DNA of 39,793 nucleotides from Candidatus Fermentibacterota bacterium (lineage in GTDB: Bacteria > JAFGKV01), in the NCBI GenBank assembly GCA_030620115.1, contig JAUXFG010000013.1:1-39793 (forward strand). The letters run 5' to 3'. Under the pieces are notes generated by a model. The model saw nothing but the letters and a program-made list of their open reading frames with translations. It did not search any database and was not told the origin of the DNA. Numbering within the stretch: position 1 is the first letter of the stretch; every line of letters starts with the position of its first letter. The position numbers and the translations under genes were made by a program. This document shows positions 30,868 to 39,625 of the stretch, in pieces.

Positions 30868-31763
30868 GGGGATCTCGGCAATGGCTTCGGGCGATCTCTG
30901 AAGCCTATCGCCTGGGAACACAAGATCCGGGGCGCCATCTCCTGACAATTCTCATCATCGCGTTTGCCTATATCGGAGTCCTCCTCTTTGTGGTGCTTTG
31001 GCACAATATGACCATGCAGATGGATGGGATGATCGACAGTCTCTCTCTCAAGGTGGTGGTGAGACGAGGGATGGCGGGGATCGTTGCCTTGGGAGAATCG
31101 CTTCGTCGCCTGCCCGGGGTACGTGAGGCGACTTTTGTCCTTCGCAATGAGGACTTGGCTGGTCTCGGTGGAGTTCATGGGGGCGATGATGGGAGTGTTT
31201 TTCATGTTGCCCCACTGGAGTACTTCTCCGTGAAGACGCACGCCATCCATCCGGAAAGCCTCGCTGCGGTGGCGTCACGCGCCCATTCCTTGCGTGGCGT
31301 AGAAGACGTGCTGTTCCCAGAGCGATTGGCCGCAGAGACCACTAATCTGGTCTGGTGGATGCGTATGGGGTGGGCGAGCATTGGCACTCTGGTTTTTCTG
31401 CTTGTTTTCCTGGTGCTCTGTCTCAGGACAAGAATTGAAGTGTTGGAACAACGTCAGACGATACAGGTGATGCGTGCGCTGGGCGCTTCGTCATTTTTTA
31501 TGATTGCACCAGGTGTGATGCTGGGTGGCATCCGCGGGTTCCTTGCCTCTGTGGCGGCGTGCCTGGGAGGACACGCGGCAATGGCGGGGGTGGCAAGCCG
31601 GATTGGTGATTGCGTCTTTCTCTCACGCCAACAAATGTTTCTGTGTATGCTTTTTGGCACCATCATCTGTAGTGCCATTCCTCTTGTTGCATGGTGGCGT
31701 GTTTCGCGAGAGCGCAGCCCCGTCCCTCGACAACTGCGGGCTTTGCATACATGGAAAAGATGA
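30864..31763 (+). CDS. ftsX: FtsX-like membrane protein
   Basis: A 299-residue protein of FtsX architecture. There is an N-terminal cytoplasmic segment, a first helix (about 26-46, LLTILIIAFAYIGVLLFVVLW) and an extracytoplasmic domain (about 50-165). Three more helices lie near 170-192, 218-240 and 255-280. The motif RTRIEVLEQRQTIQVMRALGAS between helices two and three is typical of FtsX/MacB permeases (coupling helix). ATG 30864 overlaps the FtsE-like stop. The partner ATPase is unusual, so the pair may signal or anchor more than pump. Confidence 0.82.
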   Translation: MRGSRQWLRAISEAYRLGTQDPGRHLLTILIIAFAYIGVLLFVVLWHNMTMQMDGMIDSLSLKVVVRRGMAGIVALGESLRRLPGVREATFVLRNEDLAGLGGVHGGDDGSVFHVAPLEYFSVKTHAIHPESLAAVASRAHSLRGVEDVLFPERLAAETTNLVWWMRMGWASIGTLVFLLVFLVLCLRTRIEVLEQRQTIQVMRALGASSFFMIAPGVMLGGIRGFLASVAACLGGHAAMAGVASRIGDCVFLSRQQMFLCMLFGTIICSAIPLVAWWRVSRERSPVPRQLRALHTWKR

Positions 31764-32872
31764 AGAACGACCCTATGCACGGCCCTTTTTCGAATATCTT
31801 GGGGCAACATTGGGCGATCTCTTATCTGTCGGGTGCGGTGTCTAAGGGGCGTCTCCCACAGACCATGATATTCAGCGGGCCCGCCTACGTGGGGAAGGAG
31901 ACGACGGCCATTGCATTGGCGAGTCTTCTGCTCTGTGAGCGGGGATCCGGATGCGGGGAATGTGTTTCTTGTCGGCAGGTTCTTTCCTATCAGCACCCTG
32001 ATTTGCACTACTTTTTCCCTTGCCCTGCCTCGTGGTATCAGGACAAACCCGGCGCCGGGGAGGTGATCATTTCCCGGGCTGATCCGGGGAATAGACTCGG
32101 CGAACCGCTTGGTGACCCCAACCATGTGATCAGTATCGATGCGGTGAGGCGAATGACTCGCATTGCCTCAAGGAGCTCATTTGGCGGGCGGGCGAAAGTT
32201 TTTGTGATTCGTAATGCCGACAGGATGAAGGAGGAAGGGCAAAACGCGTTACTCAAACTACTCGAGGAGGCGCCTGCCGATACGTACTTGATTCTTCTGT
32301 CCGCCAGCCCCGGTGGAATTCTTCCCACCGTACGATCACGCGCACACCGTATCCGTTTCTCATCTCTGAACGAGCGTGATTGGATCGTCATCTTCACCTG
32401 CATCCGTGAGGTCGAAGAACAGCGCGCCCTCCTCCTGTACCGCCTCTCAGGAGGGTCGCTGGCCAAGGGCGCGTCGCTTCTGGAGGAGGAGAGCACCGAG
32501 GAAAGACTATTGGCGCTGGATTTGGTCTCCGGTGCATCGCGTGCTCCTCAAGGGTTTTGGGCAGCGAGAGCCATCGGTCGATTCGGAGATGGTAGGGATA
32601 GGGAGGGTTTCGATCGTCTCCTGGATCATATATTGCTCTGGCTGCGGGATGCGCTTGTATGGTCTGATGGTGGTGGAGCTTCGATCATACTGAACCGGGA
32701 TAGGCCCGACGCCGTGTCGGAGGTTGCCCGGCGCCTTACCAAGGAGCAACTTGTCCAACTCATTTGGGAATTCGAACATGTCCGGCAGTCCATGAGGCTG
32801 AATCTTGATCTACGGCTCGTGTGTTACCGAATGGAACGGCTGGTCCGTTTGATAAGGGAGCGATCCTGGTGA
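31760..32872 (+). CDS. holB: DNA polymerase III delta' subunit-like protein
   Basis: A clamp-loader component. The N-terminus FSNILGQHWAISYLSGAV and the P-loop-like GPAYVGKET match delta' proteins. Four Cys (CERGSGCGECVSC, then QHPDLHYF) form the zinc module typical of the family. ISIDAVRRMTRIAS, VFVIRNADRMKEEGQNALLKLLEEAP and TVRSRAHRIRF are strong signatures (the SRx motif is SRA). The product is about 370 aa. ATG 31760 overlaps the FtsX stop (ATGA); ATG 31751 three codons upstream is an alternative. It is followed by ricT with a GTGA overlap, an order known from Firmicutes and others. Confidence 0.92.
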   Translation: MKNDPMHGPFSNILGQHWAISYLSGAVSKGRLPQTMIFSGPAYVGKETTAIALASLLLCERGSGCGECVSCRQVLSYQHPDLHYFFPCPASWYQDKPGAGEVIISRADPGNRLGEPLGDPNHVISIDAVRRMTRIASRSSFGGRAKVFVIRNADRMKEEGQNALLKLLEEAPADTYLILLSASPGGILPTVRSRAHRIRFSSLNERDWIVIFTCIREVEEQRALLLYRLSGGSLAKGASLLEEESTEERLLALDLVSGASRAPQGFWAARAIGRFGDGRDREGFDRLLDHILLWLRDALVWSDGGGASIILNRDRPDAVSEVARRLTKEQLVQLIWEFEHVRQSMRLNLDLRLVCYRMERLVRLIRERSW

Positions 32873-33771
32873 GATGGAAGAAGACAATGAGCGAACAGAG
32901 TCGTGAGCATGGTGGCGGAGAAGCCAAGGGAGCGCTTCGTTTGATAGAGGTATCGTTCAAAGCGGGCAGGTTGGGCTATTATACGAATCCCCGGGAGCTT
33001 CCTGTCACCTCCGGGATGTATGTCGTGGTCTCCGCCGACAAAGGCGAGAATCTGGGAAGGGTAACCAGGGTCAATGTGACCCGAAAGAGCAGGAAGAGGG
33101 GCACTACCATACGGGCAATCGCGCGTTTGGCAAGTGATGAAGATGTCATGCTCCTGGAGAAGGTTCGTGCGCGGGAGCGGAGCCTGTTCGGCGTGTGCCA
33201 GGCCCGAATCAAGGCCCGCGGGCTGGAGATGAAACTCATCGATGTGGAAAGCCAGTTCGACGGGAATAAGGTGACATTCTTTTTCACTGCAGAGTCGCGT
33301 ATCGATTTTCGTGGCCTTGTGCGGGATCTGGCGAACACCTTCAAGATGCGCATCGAACTACGGCAGATAGGTGTGCGGGATCATGCACAGCGGCTTGGAG
33401 GTTGCGGCACCTGTGGTTTGACTCTCTGCTGTCACACCTTTCTCCAGGATTTCCAGCCCGTGACTCTACGGATGGCCAGGGATCAGAGCCTTTCCCTCAG
33501 CCCGTCCAAGATCTCCGGCGTGTGTGGGAGACTGAAGTGCTGTCTTGCTTATGAGCACGAGTTCTATATCAAACAAGCACGACGACTTCCTAGAGTCGGC
33601 CAGTGTATTGAGCGGGGTGGTGTGATGATGACCGCCGTGGCCGTGGATCTCTTAAAAGGGCAGGTCATACTCGCCAGCTCGGAAGGCGATGAATGTATCA
33701 TGACTCTCGCCGAGTGGGAGCAGGAGAATGAGCCGGAGATTCTTCCCCCGAAGGAGGGGAAATCTGTTTGA
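32869..33771 (+). CDS. ricT: PSP1/RicT family protein
   Basis: A 300-residue PSP1-domain protein. Diagnostic Cys-rich blocks are GGCGTCGLTLCCHTFL and CGRLKCCLAYEHEFY, and KVTFFFTAESRIDFRGLVRDLA is the usual central motif. In Bacillus RicT (YaaT) joins RicA/RicF to form an [4Fe-4S]-binding complex that adjusts RNase Y mRNA maturation; outside Firmicutes the role is unclear. GTG 32869 overlaps the holB stop and follows GGGAGCGATCCT; ATG 32887 after GGAAGAAGACA is nearly as good. The next gene begins with a TTGA overlap. Confidence 0.92.
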   Translation: MRWKKTMSEQSREHGGGEAKGALRLIEVSFKAGRLGYYTNPRELPVTSGMYVVVSADKGENLGRVTRVNVTRKSRKRGTTIRAIARLASDEDVMLLEKVRARERSLFGVCQARIKARGLEMKLIDVESQFDGNKVTFFFTAESRIDFRGLVRDLANTFKMRIELRQIGVRDHAQRLGGCGTCGLTLCCHTFLQDFQPVTLRMARDQSLSLSPSKISGVCGRLKCCLAYEHEFYIKQARRLPRVGQCIERGGVMMTAVAVDLLKGQVILASSEGDECIMTLAEWEQENEPEILPPKEGKSV

Positions 33772-34556
33772 AAAGAAGCCGCCTGAGTCAGGTCTTTCTC
33801 AAGGACCGCGGGGTGGTTTTGCGACTTCTCTCTTTTCTTCCTCCTCCCCAAGAGACTGGAACGATCCTTGAGATCGGTGCGGGAGAAGGCGCGGTGACCA
33901 CTGCGTTGCTGGAGGCCGGGTATGCCGTTACCGCAGTTGAGGTCGATCCGCACTGGGCTTCTCAACTGGCGGAACGTCATCCCGATCTCACTATGGTGAA
34001 TGCCTCGATCCTGGATCTTGTGCCCAACCAGTTGGTCAGGACGCCGGCGACCCTCGTGGGCTGTCTCCCCTATCATCTGTCCGGCGCGATTCTACGGTGG
34101 ATGGCTGACCATGCGGAGGATGTCAGCATGGCCATCCTTGTACTTCAGGATGAGGTTGTCTCGCGGATGGCCGCTTCTGCGGGGACCCGGGAACGCGGGT
34201 TGCTGAGTGTGGTAATCCAGTCCACCTATGCGGTGAAGCCTCTGTTCAAGATATCACCGAATGTATTCTGGCCCCGCCCCCGCGTATGGTCCAGGGTAGT
34301 CCGCTTGGATAGACGGGATGACGCCCGACCGGTGGAGGAATTGCAGGCAGTGTGGCGGGTGGCGGGGGCGCTGTTTCAGCAGCGGCGAAAGATGATCGGT
34401 GGGCGGATCGAAAGGCTCTATGGGCCTAGTATTCGCGCATATCTGGAGGATGCGGAGCTGGACTTGACCCGTCGACCCGAGACTCTAACTTTGGCCGAAC
34501 TTGAATTGGTGACGCGGGCGGTGTTGGATGCGGGTTCATCCAAGTCCGTGGTCTGA
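33768..34556 (+). CDS. ksgA: 16S rRNA dimethyladenosine transferase KsgA/RsmA-like, CLPY variant
   Basis: A SAM-dependent rRNA adenine dimethylase fold. LSQVFLKD, ILEIGAGEGAVTTALLEAG, AVEVD and VNASILDL match the SAM-binding motifs, and FQQRRKMIGG is the C-terminal family signature. Motif IV, which reads NLPY in KsgA/Erm, reads CLPY here (Cys 99). The normal target is two adjacent adenines in helix 45 of 16S rRNA. Length is 262 aa. The start is TTG 33768, overlapping the ricT stop (TTGA), after GGAGGGGAAATCTG. A KsgA role remains likeliest, but the substitution could alter methylation. Confidence 0.88.
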   Translation: MKRSRLSQVFLKDRGVVLRLLSFLPPPQETGTILEIGAGEGAVTTALLEAGYAVTAVEVDPHWASQLAERHPDLTMVNASILDLVPNQLVRTPATLVGCLPYHLSGAILRWMADHAEDVSMAILVLQDEVVSRMAASAGTRERGLLSVVIQSTYAVKPLFKISPNVFWPRPRVWSRVVRLDRRDDARPVEELQAVWRVAGALFQQRRKMIGGRIERLYGPSIRAYLEDAELDLTRRPETLTLAELELVTRAVLDAGSSKSVV

Positions 34557-34613
34557 CAAGAGAGAGATGGGGCAAAAAAGGCTCCTTTCGAAGGCGCATT
34601 TCTTGTTGCACTC

Positions 34614-34702
34614 GTAACTTCTCGATAAGTCCGGGCATCCGAAGGCCTCCCCTTTCGCGAAGGGGGATTTTCCCAGTATTGCACGGGGTTATTGAGAAGT
34701 CA
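34614..34702. repeat. Inverted repeat gtaacttctcgataa ... ttattgagaagtcac
   Basis: The 15-nt arms match at about 13 positions. The left arm continues into agtccgggc, which equals the end of the repeat family at 8610, so this may be a diverged relative. The hairpin at 34648 lies inside. The spacer from ksgA to pdxJ (180 nt) holds nothing else recognisable. Confidence 0.6.
34648..34672 (+). terminator. Rho-independent terminator after ksgA
   Basis: cccctt and aagggg form a stem around tcgcg, extended by neighbouring bases, and are followed by atttttcc-like T-rich sequence (gattttccc). It lies 92 nt after the ksgA stop and would end the ftsE-ftsX-holB-ricT-ksgA transcript. The T-run is only four bases. 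Confidence 0.6.
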
Positions 34703-34736
34703 CATGCACTCCTCCTAAAGAGAAAGAAGCGGCCCT

Positions 34737-35489
34737 ATGTGTTTGCTTTCAGTCAATGTAGATCACGTAGCCACGCTGCGTGAGGCCCGAGGAGTTTCAT
34801 ACCCTGATCCCGTTCGAGCAGCGGTCCTTGCAGAATTGGGGGGTGCCCATGGAATCACGGTCCACCTCCGAGGTGATCAACGCCATATCAAGATCAGGGA
34901 TGTCAGGCTTTTGAATGAAGTGATTCAGACGAGACTGACCTTGGAGATGGAGCCCACGGAAGAGATGGCCGCGTTCGCTGCGGGGATTCGGCCCTATATG
35001 GTGACTCTGGTTCCTGAACGTCCCGGGGAAGTCTCAACTGAAGGCGGGCTTGATCTCGTTTCACACGGTGCAAACCTGTCTCTGGCGATATCCGCGCTCC
35101 GCGACAGTGACATACTCCTGTGCGGCTTCGTCGATCCAAATGTGGATCAGATACAGGCAGCGGCCCAACTGGGATTGGACGCCGTGGAACTCTGTACGAC
35201 ACGCTACACTGAAAGCGGTGACCGAGACAGCCGCAAGGAGGAAATCGAGACATTGAAGGGCGCTTCCAGGCTTGCCTCCAGGAGGGAACTCCTGGTTCAT
35301 GCAGGGCACGGCATCAACTACGAGAACATCAATCCGATTGCGGCCATTCCTGAGATCTCTGAACTCAGCATTGGCCATAGCATCGTGGGGAGGGCGGTAC
35401 TGGTAGGGATGGAACGAGCGGTCCATGAGATGCGGGAGCTCATGTGGAAGGCTCGGGCCGAGATTGGGAGTGATAATCGACTTTTGTAG
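34737..35489 (+). CDS. pdxJ: Pyridoxine 5'-phosphate synthase
   Basis: A TIM-barrel enzyme that condenses the PdxA product with deoxyxylulose 5-phosphate to make pyridoxine 5'-phosphate. Conserved blocks are VNVDHVATLREARG, GITVHLRGDQRHI, TLEMEPTEEM, VTLVPERPGEVSTEGG, VELCTTRY, VHAGHGINYEN and ISELSIGHSIVGRAVLVGM. Length (250 aa) is typical. ATG 34737 has only a weak AGAAAGAAG upstream. Together with pdxA it shows the DXP-dependent B6 route in this organism. Confidence 0.97.
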   Translation: MCLLSVNVDHVATLREARGVSYPDPVRAAVLAELGGAHGITVHLRGDQRHIKIRDVRLLNEVIQTRLTLEMEPTEEMAAFAAGIRPYMVTLVPERPGEVSTEGGLDLVSHGANLSLAISALRDSDILLCGFVDPNVDQIQAAAQLGLDAVELCTTRYTESGDRDSRKEEIETLKGASRLASRRELLVHAGHGINYENINPIAAIPEISELSIGHSIVGRAVLVGMERAVHEMRELMWKARAEIGSDNRLL

Positions 35490-35540
35490 AATGGATCCAG
35501 GATCCTCGCCGCGTCCGGGGAGGAAGACTCGAGGAATGGT

Positions 35541-37208
35541 GTGGATATGACAAAAAGCATCTGGTGGCGTCTGGCGGTTGTACTATTCGTCATACTTGGC
35601 GCGCTTTTCGTACTTATTCCGTCGTATAAGTTCTATCGCCTCTCCGAGGAAGAGCTGGAGCGAATGTCGCCAAGTGAGGTCTCTTCCTTGCGATCACGGT
35701 CGTTTCATCTCGGCCTCGATCTGCGGGGCGGAACTCATCTCGTGCTGGAGGTTGATGAGAGCAAGCTGACGGAGGATCAGCGAAAAGATGCGACGGATCG
35801 TGCCATGGAGAAGATCCGCAACAGGATCGATGAGTTTGGTGTGGCGGAACCGATCATCCAAAAGCAAGGCAGATCAAGAATCGTAGTACAACTTCCCGGT
35901 GTTGACGCTGAGCGTGCCAAAGAGCTGGTGAAGCGGACGGCATTTCTCGAGTTCCGGCTGGTGGAGGATCCTGTGGAGGTTCAGGCGAGCATTCAACGTA
36001 TGGATGAAGCCGCCAAGGCATTGGACCTGCGTGCCGGCGCCATCGAAAGCCTGACTGCCCCGGTGGAAGTGACCGAAGACGCGGAAGACAGCACGTTGGC
36101 AGGGCTTTTTGCGGCGCGCTCCGACGATAGTACGGCTGCCTTGGGATTGGGCCCGGAGAGCAAGACCGAAAATCCGCTTGCATCAAGGATCTACATACTC
36201 GACAGTGGCGTCTGTTCCGTGAGGCTTGACGAGGAGTTCGTGGTGAAGCGCTACCTATCGGAGGCAACCATCCAACGTGCCATGGGGCGCCAGGCCGACT
36301 TTGTATGGGGCGAACGATTTACCGCCCAGGATGGAACCGAGTTCAGACGCCTCTATCTCCTCAAGACGGATCCCAAAGTCTCTGGAGAGGCCCTGTCCAA
36401 TGCACAGATCGGCATTGACTACGATGACGGCAGCGCAGGTGTCGATTTCTTCCTGAACAGAAGGGGCGGAAAGCAGTTTGGGCGGATCACCCGCGATAAT
36501 GTGGGAAAGCTCCTTGCCATCGTTCTGGATAATGTGGTCCAATCAGCTCCGCGAATCAATTCCGAGATCAGGACACGGGGCCAGATTACTGGCTCGTTCA
36601 CCGAGGATGAGGCTCGCGATCTGGCGGTGGTTCTGCGTACAGGCGCCCTTCCTGCTCCCGTGACCATCAGTGAAGAACGAAGCGTTGGCCCGTCCTTGGG
36701 CCAGGATTCAATCAGGCGAGGCGTTCGGGCCGCACTCTTTGGCCTTGGCATCGTGATCCTGTTCATGATTTTCTACTATCGCGCCTGCGGGATTCTTTCG
36801 GATTTCGCCCTGATTCTCAATATTTTTCTCATTCTGGGGGGCCTCGCTCTGTTCCGGGCAACGCTTACACTTCCAGGAATTGCGGGGGTTATCCTGACCA
36901 TTGGTATGGCAGTGGACGCGAATGTCCTCATTTTTGAACGCATCCGTGAGGAGCTAAGAGCCGGAAAAACGGTGGGAGCCGCAATCTCCGGCGGCTATTC
37001 ACGCGCTTTTCTCACCATCCTTGATTCGAATATCACGACCCTTTTGACTGCGTTGATTCTTCTTCAATTCGGAACAGGAGCAATCAAAGGATTTGCCGTT
37101 ACGCTCTCAATGGGGATAGTATTCAGCATGTTCACGGCGCTTTTTGTCACGAGACTGATACTCGACATGATTACTGCGAGATTCACCCTGAAGAAACTTA
37201 GCATATAG
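35541..37208 (+). CDS. secD: Protein translocase subunit SecD
   Basis: A membrane protein that uses proton motive force to help Sec-dependent export. One N-terminal helix (about residues 10-28) is followed by a large periplasmic region (LGLDLRGGTHLVLEV; FGVAEPIIQKQGRSRIVVQLPGV; FFLNRRGGKQFGRIT; TGSFTEDEARDLAVVLRTGALPAPV) and five C-terminal helices with GIAGVILTIGMAVDANVLIFERI and the transporter-type SGGYSRAF/DSNITTLLTALIL blocks. Length is 555 aa. GTG 35541 is 6 nt after GAGG; ATG 35547 two codons later is an alternative. secF starts 13 nt downstream. Confidence 0.97.
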   Translation: MDMTKSIWWRLAVVLFVILGALFVLIPSYKFYRLSEEELERMSPSEVSSLRSRSFHLGLDLRGGTHLVLEVDESKLTEDQRKDATDRAMEKIRNRIDEFGVAEPIIQKQGRSRIVVQLPGVDAERAKELVKRTAFLEFRLVEDPVEVQASIQRMDEAAKALDLRAGAIESLTAPVEVTEDAEDSTLAGLFAARSDDSTAALGLGPESKTENPLASRIYILDSGVCSVRLDEEFVVKRYLSEATIQRAMGRQADFVWGERFTAQDGTEFRRLYLLKTDPKVSGEALSNAQIGIDYDDGSAGVDFFLNRRGGKQFGRITRDNVGKLLAIVLDNVVQSAPRINSEIRTRGQITGSFTEDEARDLAVVLRTGALPAPVTISEERSVGPSLGQDSIRRGVRAALFGLGIVILFMIFYYRACGILSDFALILNIFLILGGLALFRATLTLPGIAGVILTIGMAVDANVLIFERIREELRAGKTVGAAISGGYSRAFLTILDSNITTLLTALILLQFGTGAIKGFAVTLSMGIVFSMFTALFVTRLILDMITARFTLKKLSI

Positions 37209-37221
37209 AGAGGCGGAATAC

Positions 37222-38145
37222 ATGCAGCTATTCGCTGAGCCGAACTTGAATCTTATAGGAAATCGCCGGATTGGCTATATTGTCTCCGGAGTACTGCTGG
37301 TGGGCACTATTATCCTTCTCTCTATCGGAGCTCTGAAGATGGGAGTTGATTTCACCGGTGGCCGCCTGGTGCACGTTCGATTCCATGAAGCATCCGTTAC
37401 CATTGGCGAAGTGCGCGCTCTCCTCGGTCGCGAAGGCTTCGAGGGGATTGAGGTACAGACCTACGGGAAAACCAATGAGCTGCTGATCCGCTTGCCGATT
37501 TCCCAAGCCGGACAAGAAGAGCAGGCAGTCACGGTCGAATCGGTCTTTCGGAATCATTACCCCGATCAGCACGAAGTGGTTCGAATCGACGATGTCGGCC
37601 CGAAGATCGGCAGGGAGCTGCAGCGGAATGCGGTGAAAGCGGTGCTCTGGGCACTGGTCTTGCTTCTCATATACATCTCATGGCGGTTCGAGCTTCGATT
37701 TGCCGTGGGCGCCGTCTTTGCGCTCACCCACGATGTACTGCTGACGCTTGGAGCATTCATGATTACAGGACGCGAGATGAGTCTGCCGGTGGTTGCCGCA
37801 CTACTCACCATAGTGGGATACAGTCTCAATGATACGATCGTTGTTTTCGACAGAGTCAGAGAGCAATTACGGCTCAAACGAAGGGAGATATTCGATGAAG
37901 TTATCAATATCAGCCTCAATAAGAGCCTTTCTCGTACCATTATTACTTCCATGACAACGTTGGTTGTCGTGCTTGCACTTTATCTCTTCGGTGGCAGAGT
38001 GATCAATGATTTCGCTTTCGCGCTGCTCATTGGAGTGATTGCGGGGACATATTCCTCCATCTTTGTGGCCAGTCCCGTGGTAGTCGAGTGGCAGAAGATC
38101 CGTGTCAAGCGGACGCAGGGACGGACCGCCAAGGGGCGGCAGTAG
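37222..38145 (+). CDS. secF: Protein translocase subunit SecF
   Basis: The SecD partner, 307 aa. The N-terminal helix, the MGVDFTGGRLVHVRF motif, then VGPKIGRELQRNAVKAVLWAL, ALTHDVLLTLGAFM, VGYSLNDTIVVFDRVRE and NKSLSRTIITSMTTLVVVLALYLFGG all fit SecF. ATG 37222 follows GAGGCGGAATAC. The C-terminus is basic and cytoplasmic (KIRVKRTQGRTAKGRQ). The next gene begins 17 nt after the stop and may be cotranscribed. Confidence 0.97.
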   Translation: MQLFAEPNLNLIGNRRIGYIVSGVLLVGTIILLSIGALKMGVDFTGGRLVHVRFHEASVTIGEVRALLGREGFEGIEVQTYGKTNELLIRLPISQAGQEEQAVTVESVFRNHYPDQHEVVRIDDVGPKIGRELQRNAVKAVLWALVLLLIYISWRFELRFAVGAVFALTHDVLLTLGAFMITGREMSLPVVAALLTIVGYSLNDTIVVFDRVREQLRLKRREIFDEVINISLNKSLSRTIITSMTTLVVVLALYLFGGRVINDFAFALLIGVIAGTYSSIFVASPVVVEWQKIRVKRTQGRTAKGRQ

Positions 38146-38162
38146 CAGGGAGATCTCCTTCC

Positions 38163-38579
38163 ATGAGAAGAACAATCTCAGCAGTGATTCTGGGACTGGT
38201 CCTGAATGTTTGGGCCGGGGGCATTTGCCCCGATGAGCCATGGGCAAGAGTACGATCCGTGCTCATCCAGGGCGATGCCCGGGGCATTGCGGATCTTGTT
38301 GGTGGAGGAAAAGTGTCCCTTAGATTGGACGGTATTCCCCAGGGGAGATACACCGCCGAGCAGGCCAGCAGGCTATTCCGGGAGTTTTTTAGGCAGACAG
38401 AGTCTCGGAAACTGAGACTTGATGCATGTGGAACAAGCGGGAATCGACTCTGGGCTGAGGCGCGTTATGAATACCGGTGGCGGAAGGGGGGTAGGGTTAG
38501 CGCGGAACGCATTTTGCTAGAACTATGTTATGAAGAGAGAGGGACACGATTATGCGGCATAAGAAGTGTCTCTCCATAG
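38163..38579 (+). CDS. Secreted DUF4783-like (NTF2-fold) protein
   Basis: A 138-residue protein with a signal peptide (MRRTISAVILGLVLNVWAGG). The body (VLIQGDARGIADLVGGGKVSLRL, YTAEQASRLFREFFRQTESRKLRLD, LWAEARYEYRWRKGG, ERILLELCYEERGTRLCGIRSV) resembles DUF4783 of Bacteroidetes and relatives, a small NTF2-like fold of unknown function. No catalytic residues are proposed. ATG 38163 follows GGGAGATCTCCTTCC; the track's 38088 start lies in secF. It probably belongs to the secDF transcript and may be an envelope factor. Confidence 0.7.
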   Translation: MRRTISAVILGLVLNVWAGGICPDEPWARVRSVLIQGDARGIADLVGGGKVSLRLDGIPQGRYTAEQASRLFREFFRQTESRKLRLDACGTSGNRLWAEARYEYRWRKGGRVSAERILLELCYEERGTRLCGIRSVSP

Positions 38580-38676
38580 CCCGGGGCGGGAAGACGGATA
38601 GTCTTGGTCCGGCAGGGGCGGCCGTTTGATCAGGTGGATGCAAATCGTGACACACAGGAAGACAAGGAGGTTCCAA

Positions 38677-39561
38677 GTGAGATATAGTGCTGCCAAGGCA
38701 TCTGTAGCCGTGGCGTGTATGTTTTTGCTTTCAGCAGTCTCTTTGGCCGAGAATGGGGAAGAGGCTTCGGGCCCTGATCCTAAGGCTGCTGAACATTACA
38801 ATGCAGGCGTCGCCAGTCTTGAAGAGCGAGACTACGAGAGCGCCGAACTCTCGTTCAAGGAGGCCTTGACCATCGATCCAAGCTATGCCGATGCTTCCTA
38901 TGGCCTTGGCCTAACCAACCTTGGCAAGGGCGACCAGGCGCAAGCGCTGGACTACTTCACGCAAGCAACCTCGGTTGATCCGGGGCATGCCAGGGCTCAT
39001 TTCAACAGAGGCAAGATCCTCTATGGGCAACGAAAGTATGCTTCCGCAAGCGACGCATACGCCCTGGCGGTGAAGGCCAAGGAAAATTATGCCGAGGCGC
39101 ATTATGGCCTTGGAATGGCCAAGAAGAAGGTCAAGCAGTATGCCGCCGCTCTGGCTGCTTTCGACAAGACCGTTGAGCTGGATCCCCAAATGGCTGCCGC
39201 CCATTACATGAAGGGCTCCACATTGAGGTCTATGCAGCGGTTCGATGACGCCGTGGCCGCCTACAGGGGCGCAATTACCGTCGATCCTCGGTATGCCATG
39301 GCGTACTACTGGCTCGGTGAGACTTACAAGGACCTTGGCAATCAGCAGGAAGCAATCGATGCTTTCGATAAAGCTGCCAAGTATGATTCCCGGAAGTTCG
39401 CCAAGGGCTATTGCAAGATCGGCGACATGTTGTATGAGCAGGGTGACATGGATGGCGCGTTGGCTCAGTACAAGAAGATGCCCCGACATGATCAGAAATG
39501 GTTCAAGTATGCGCAGGATCAGATAAAGTACATCGAGTCGAAACAGAAAAGCACCGGATAG
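38677..39561 (+). CDS. Secreted or periplasmic TPR-repeat protein
   Basis: The 294-residue product starts with a signal peptide (MRYSAAKASVAVACMFLLSAVSLA). At least six 34-residue TPR units follow from about residue 35 (AAEHYNAGVASLEERDYESAE, ADASYGLGLTNLGKGDQAQA, ARAHFNRGKILYGQRKYASA, AEAHYGLGMAKKKVKQYAAA, AAAHYMKGSTLRSMQRFDDA, AMAYYWLGETYKDLGNQQEA, and one weaker unit). TPRs bind proteins, so an assembly or scaffold role in the envelope is plausible. GTG 38677 is chosen because AAGGAGG lies 6 nt upstream and it starts the signal peptide; the track's 38626 start is rejected. Confidence 0.9.
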   Translation: MRYSAAKASVAVACMFLLSAVSLAENGEEASGPDPKAAEHYNAGVASLEERDYESAELSFKEALTIDPSYADASYGLGLTNLGKGDQAQALDYFTQATSVDPGHARAHFNRGKILYGQRKYASASDAYALAVKAKENYAEAHYGLGMAKKKVKQYAAALAAFDKTVELDPQMAAAHYMKGSTLRSMQRFDDAVAAYRGAITVDPRYAMAYYWLGETYKDLGNQQEAIDAFDKAAKYDSRKFAKGYCKIGDMLYEQGDMDGALAQYKKMPRHDQKWFKYAQDQIKYIESKQKSTG

Positions 39562-39625
39562 TACTCCGTCTCGGAAGTTTTGTCCTCTGTTTTGGCAATT
39601 CAAAATGAGAGGGTATTAGGAGATG

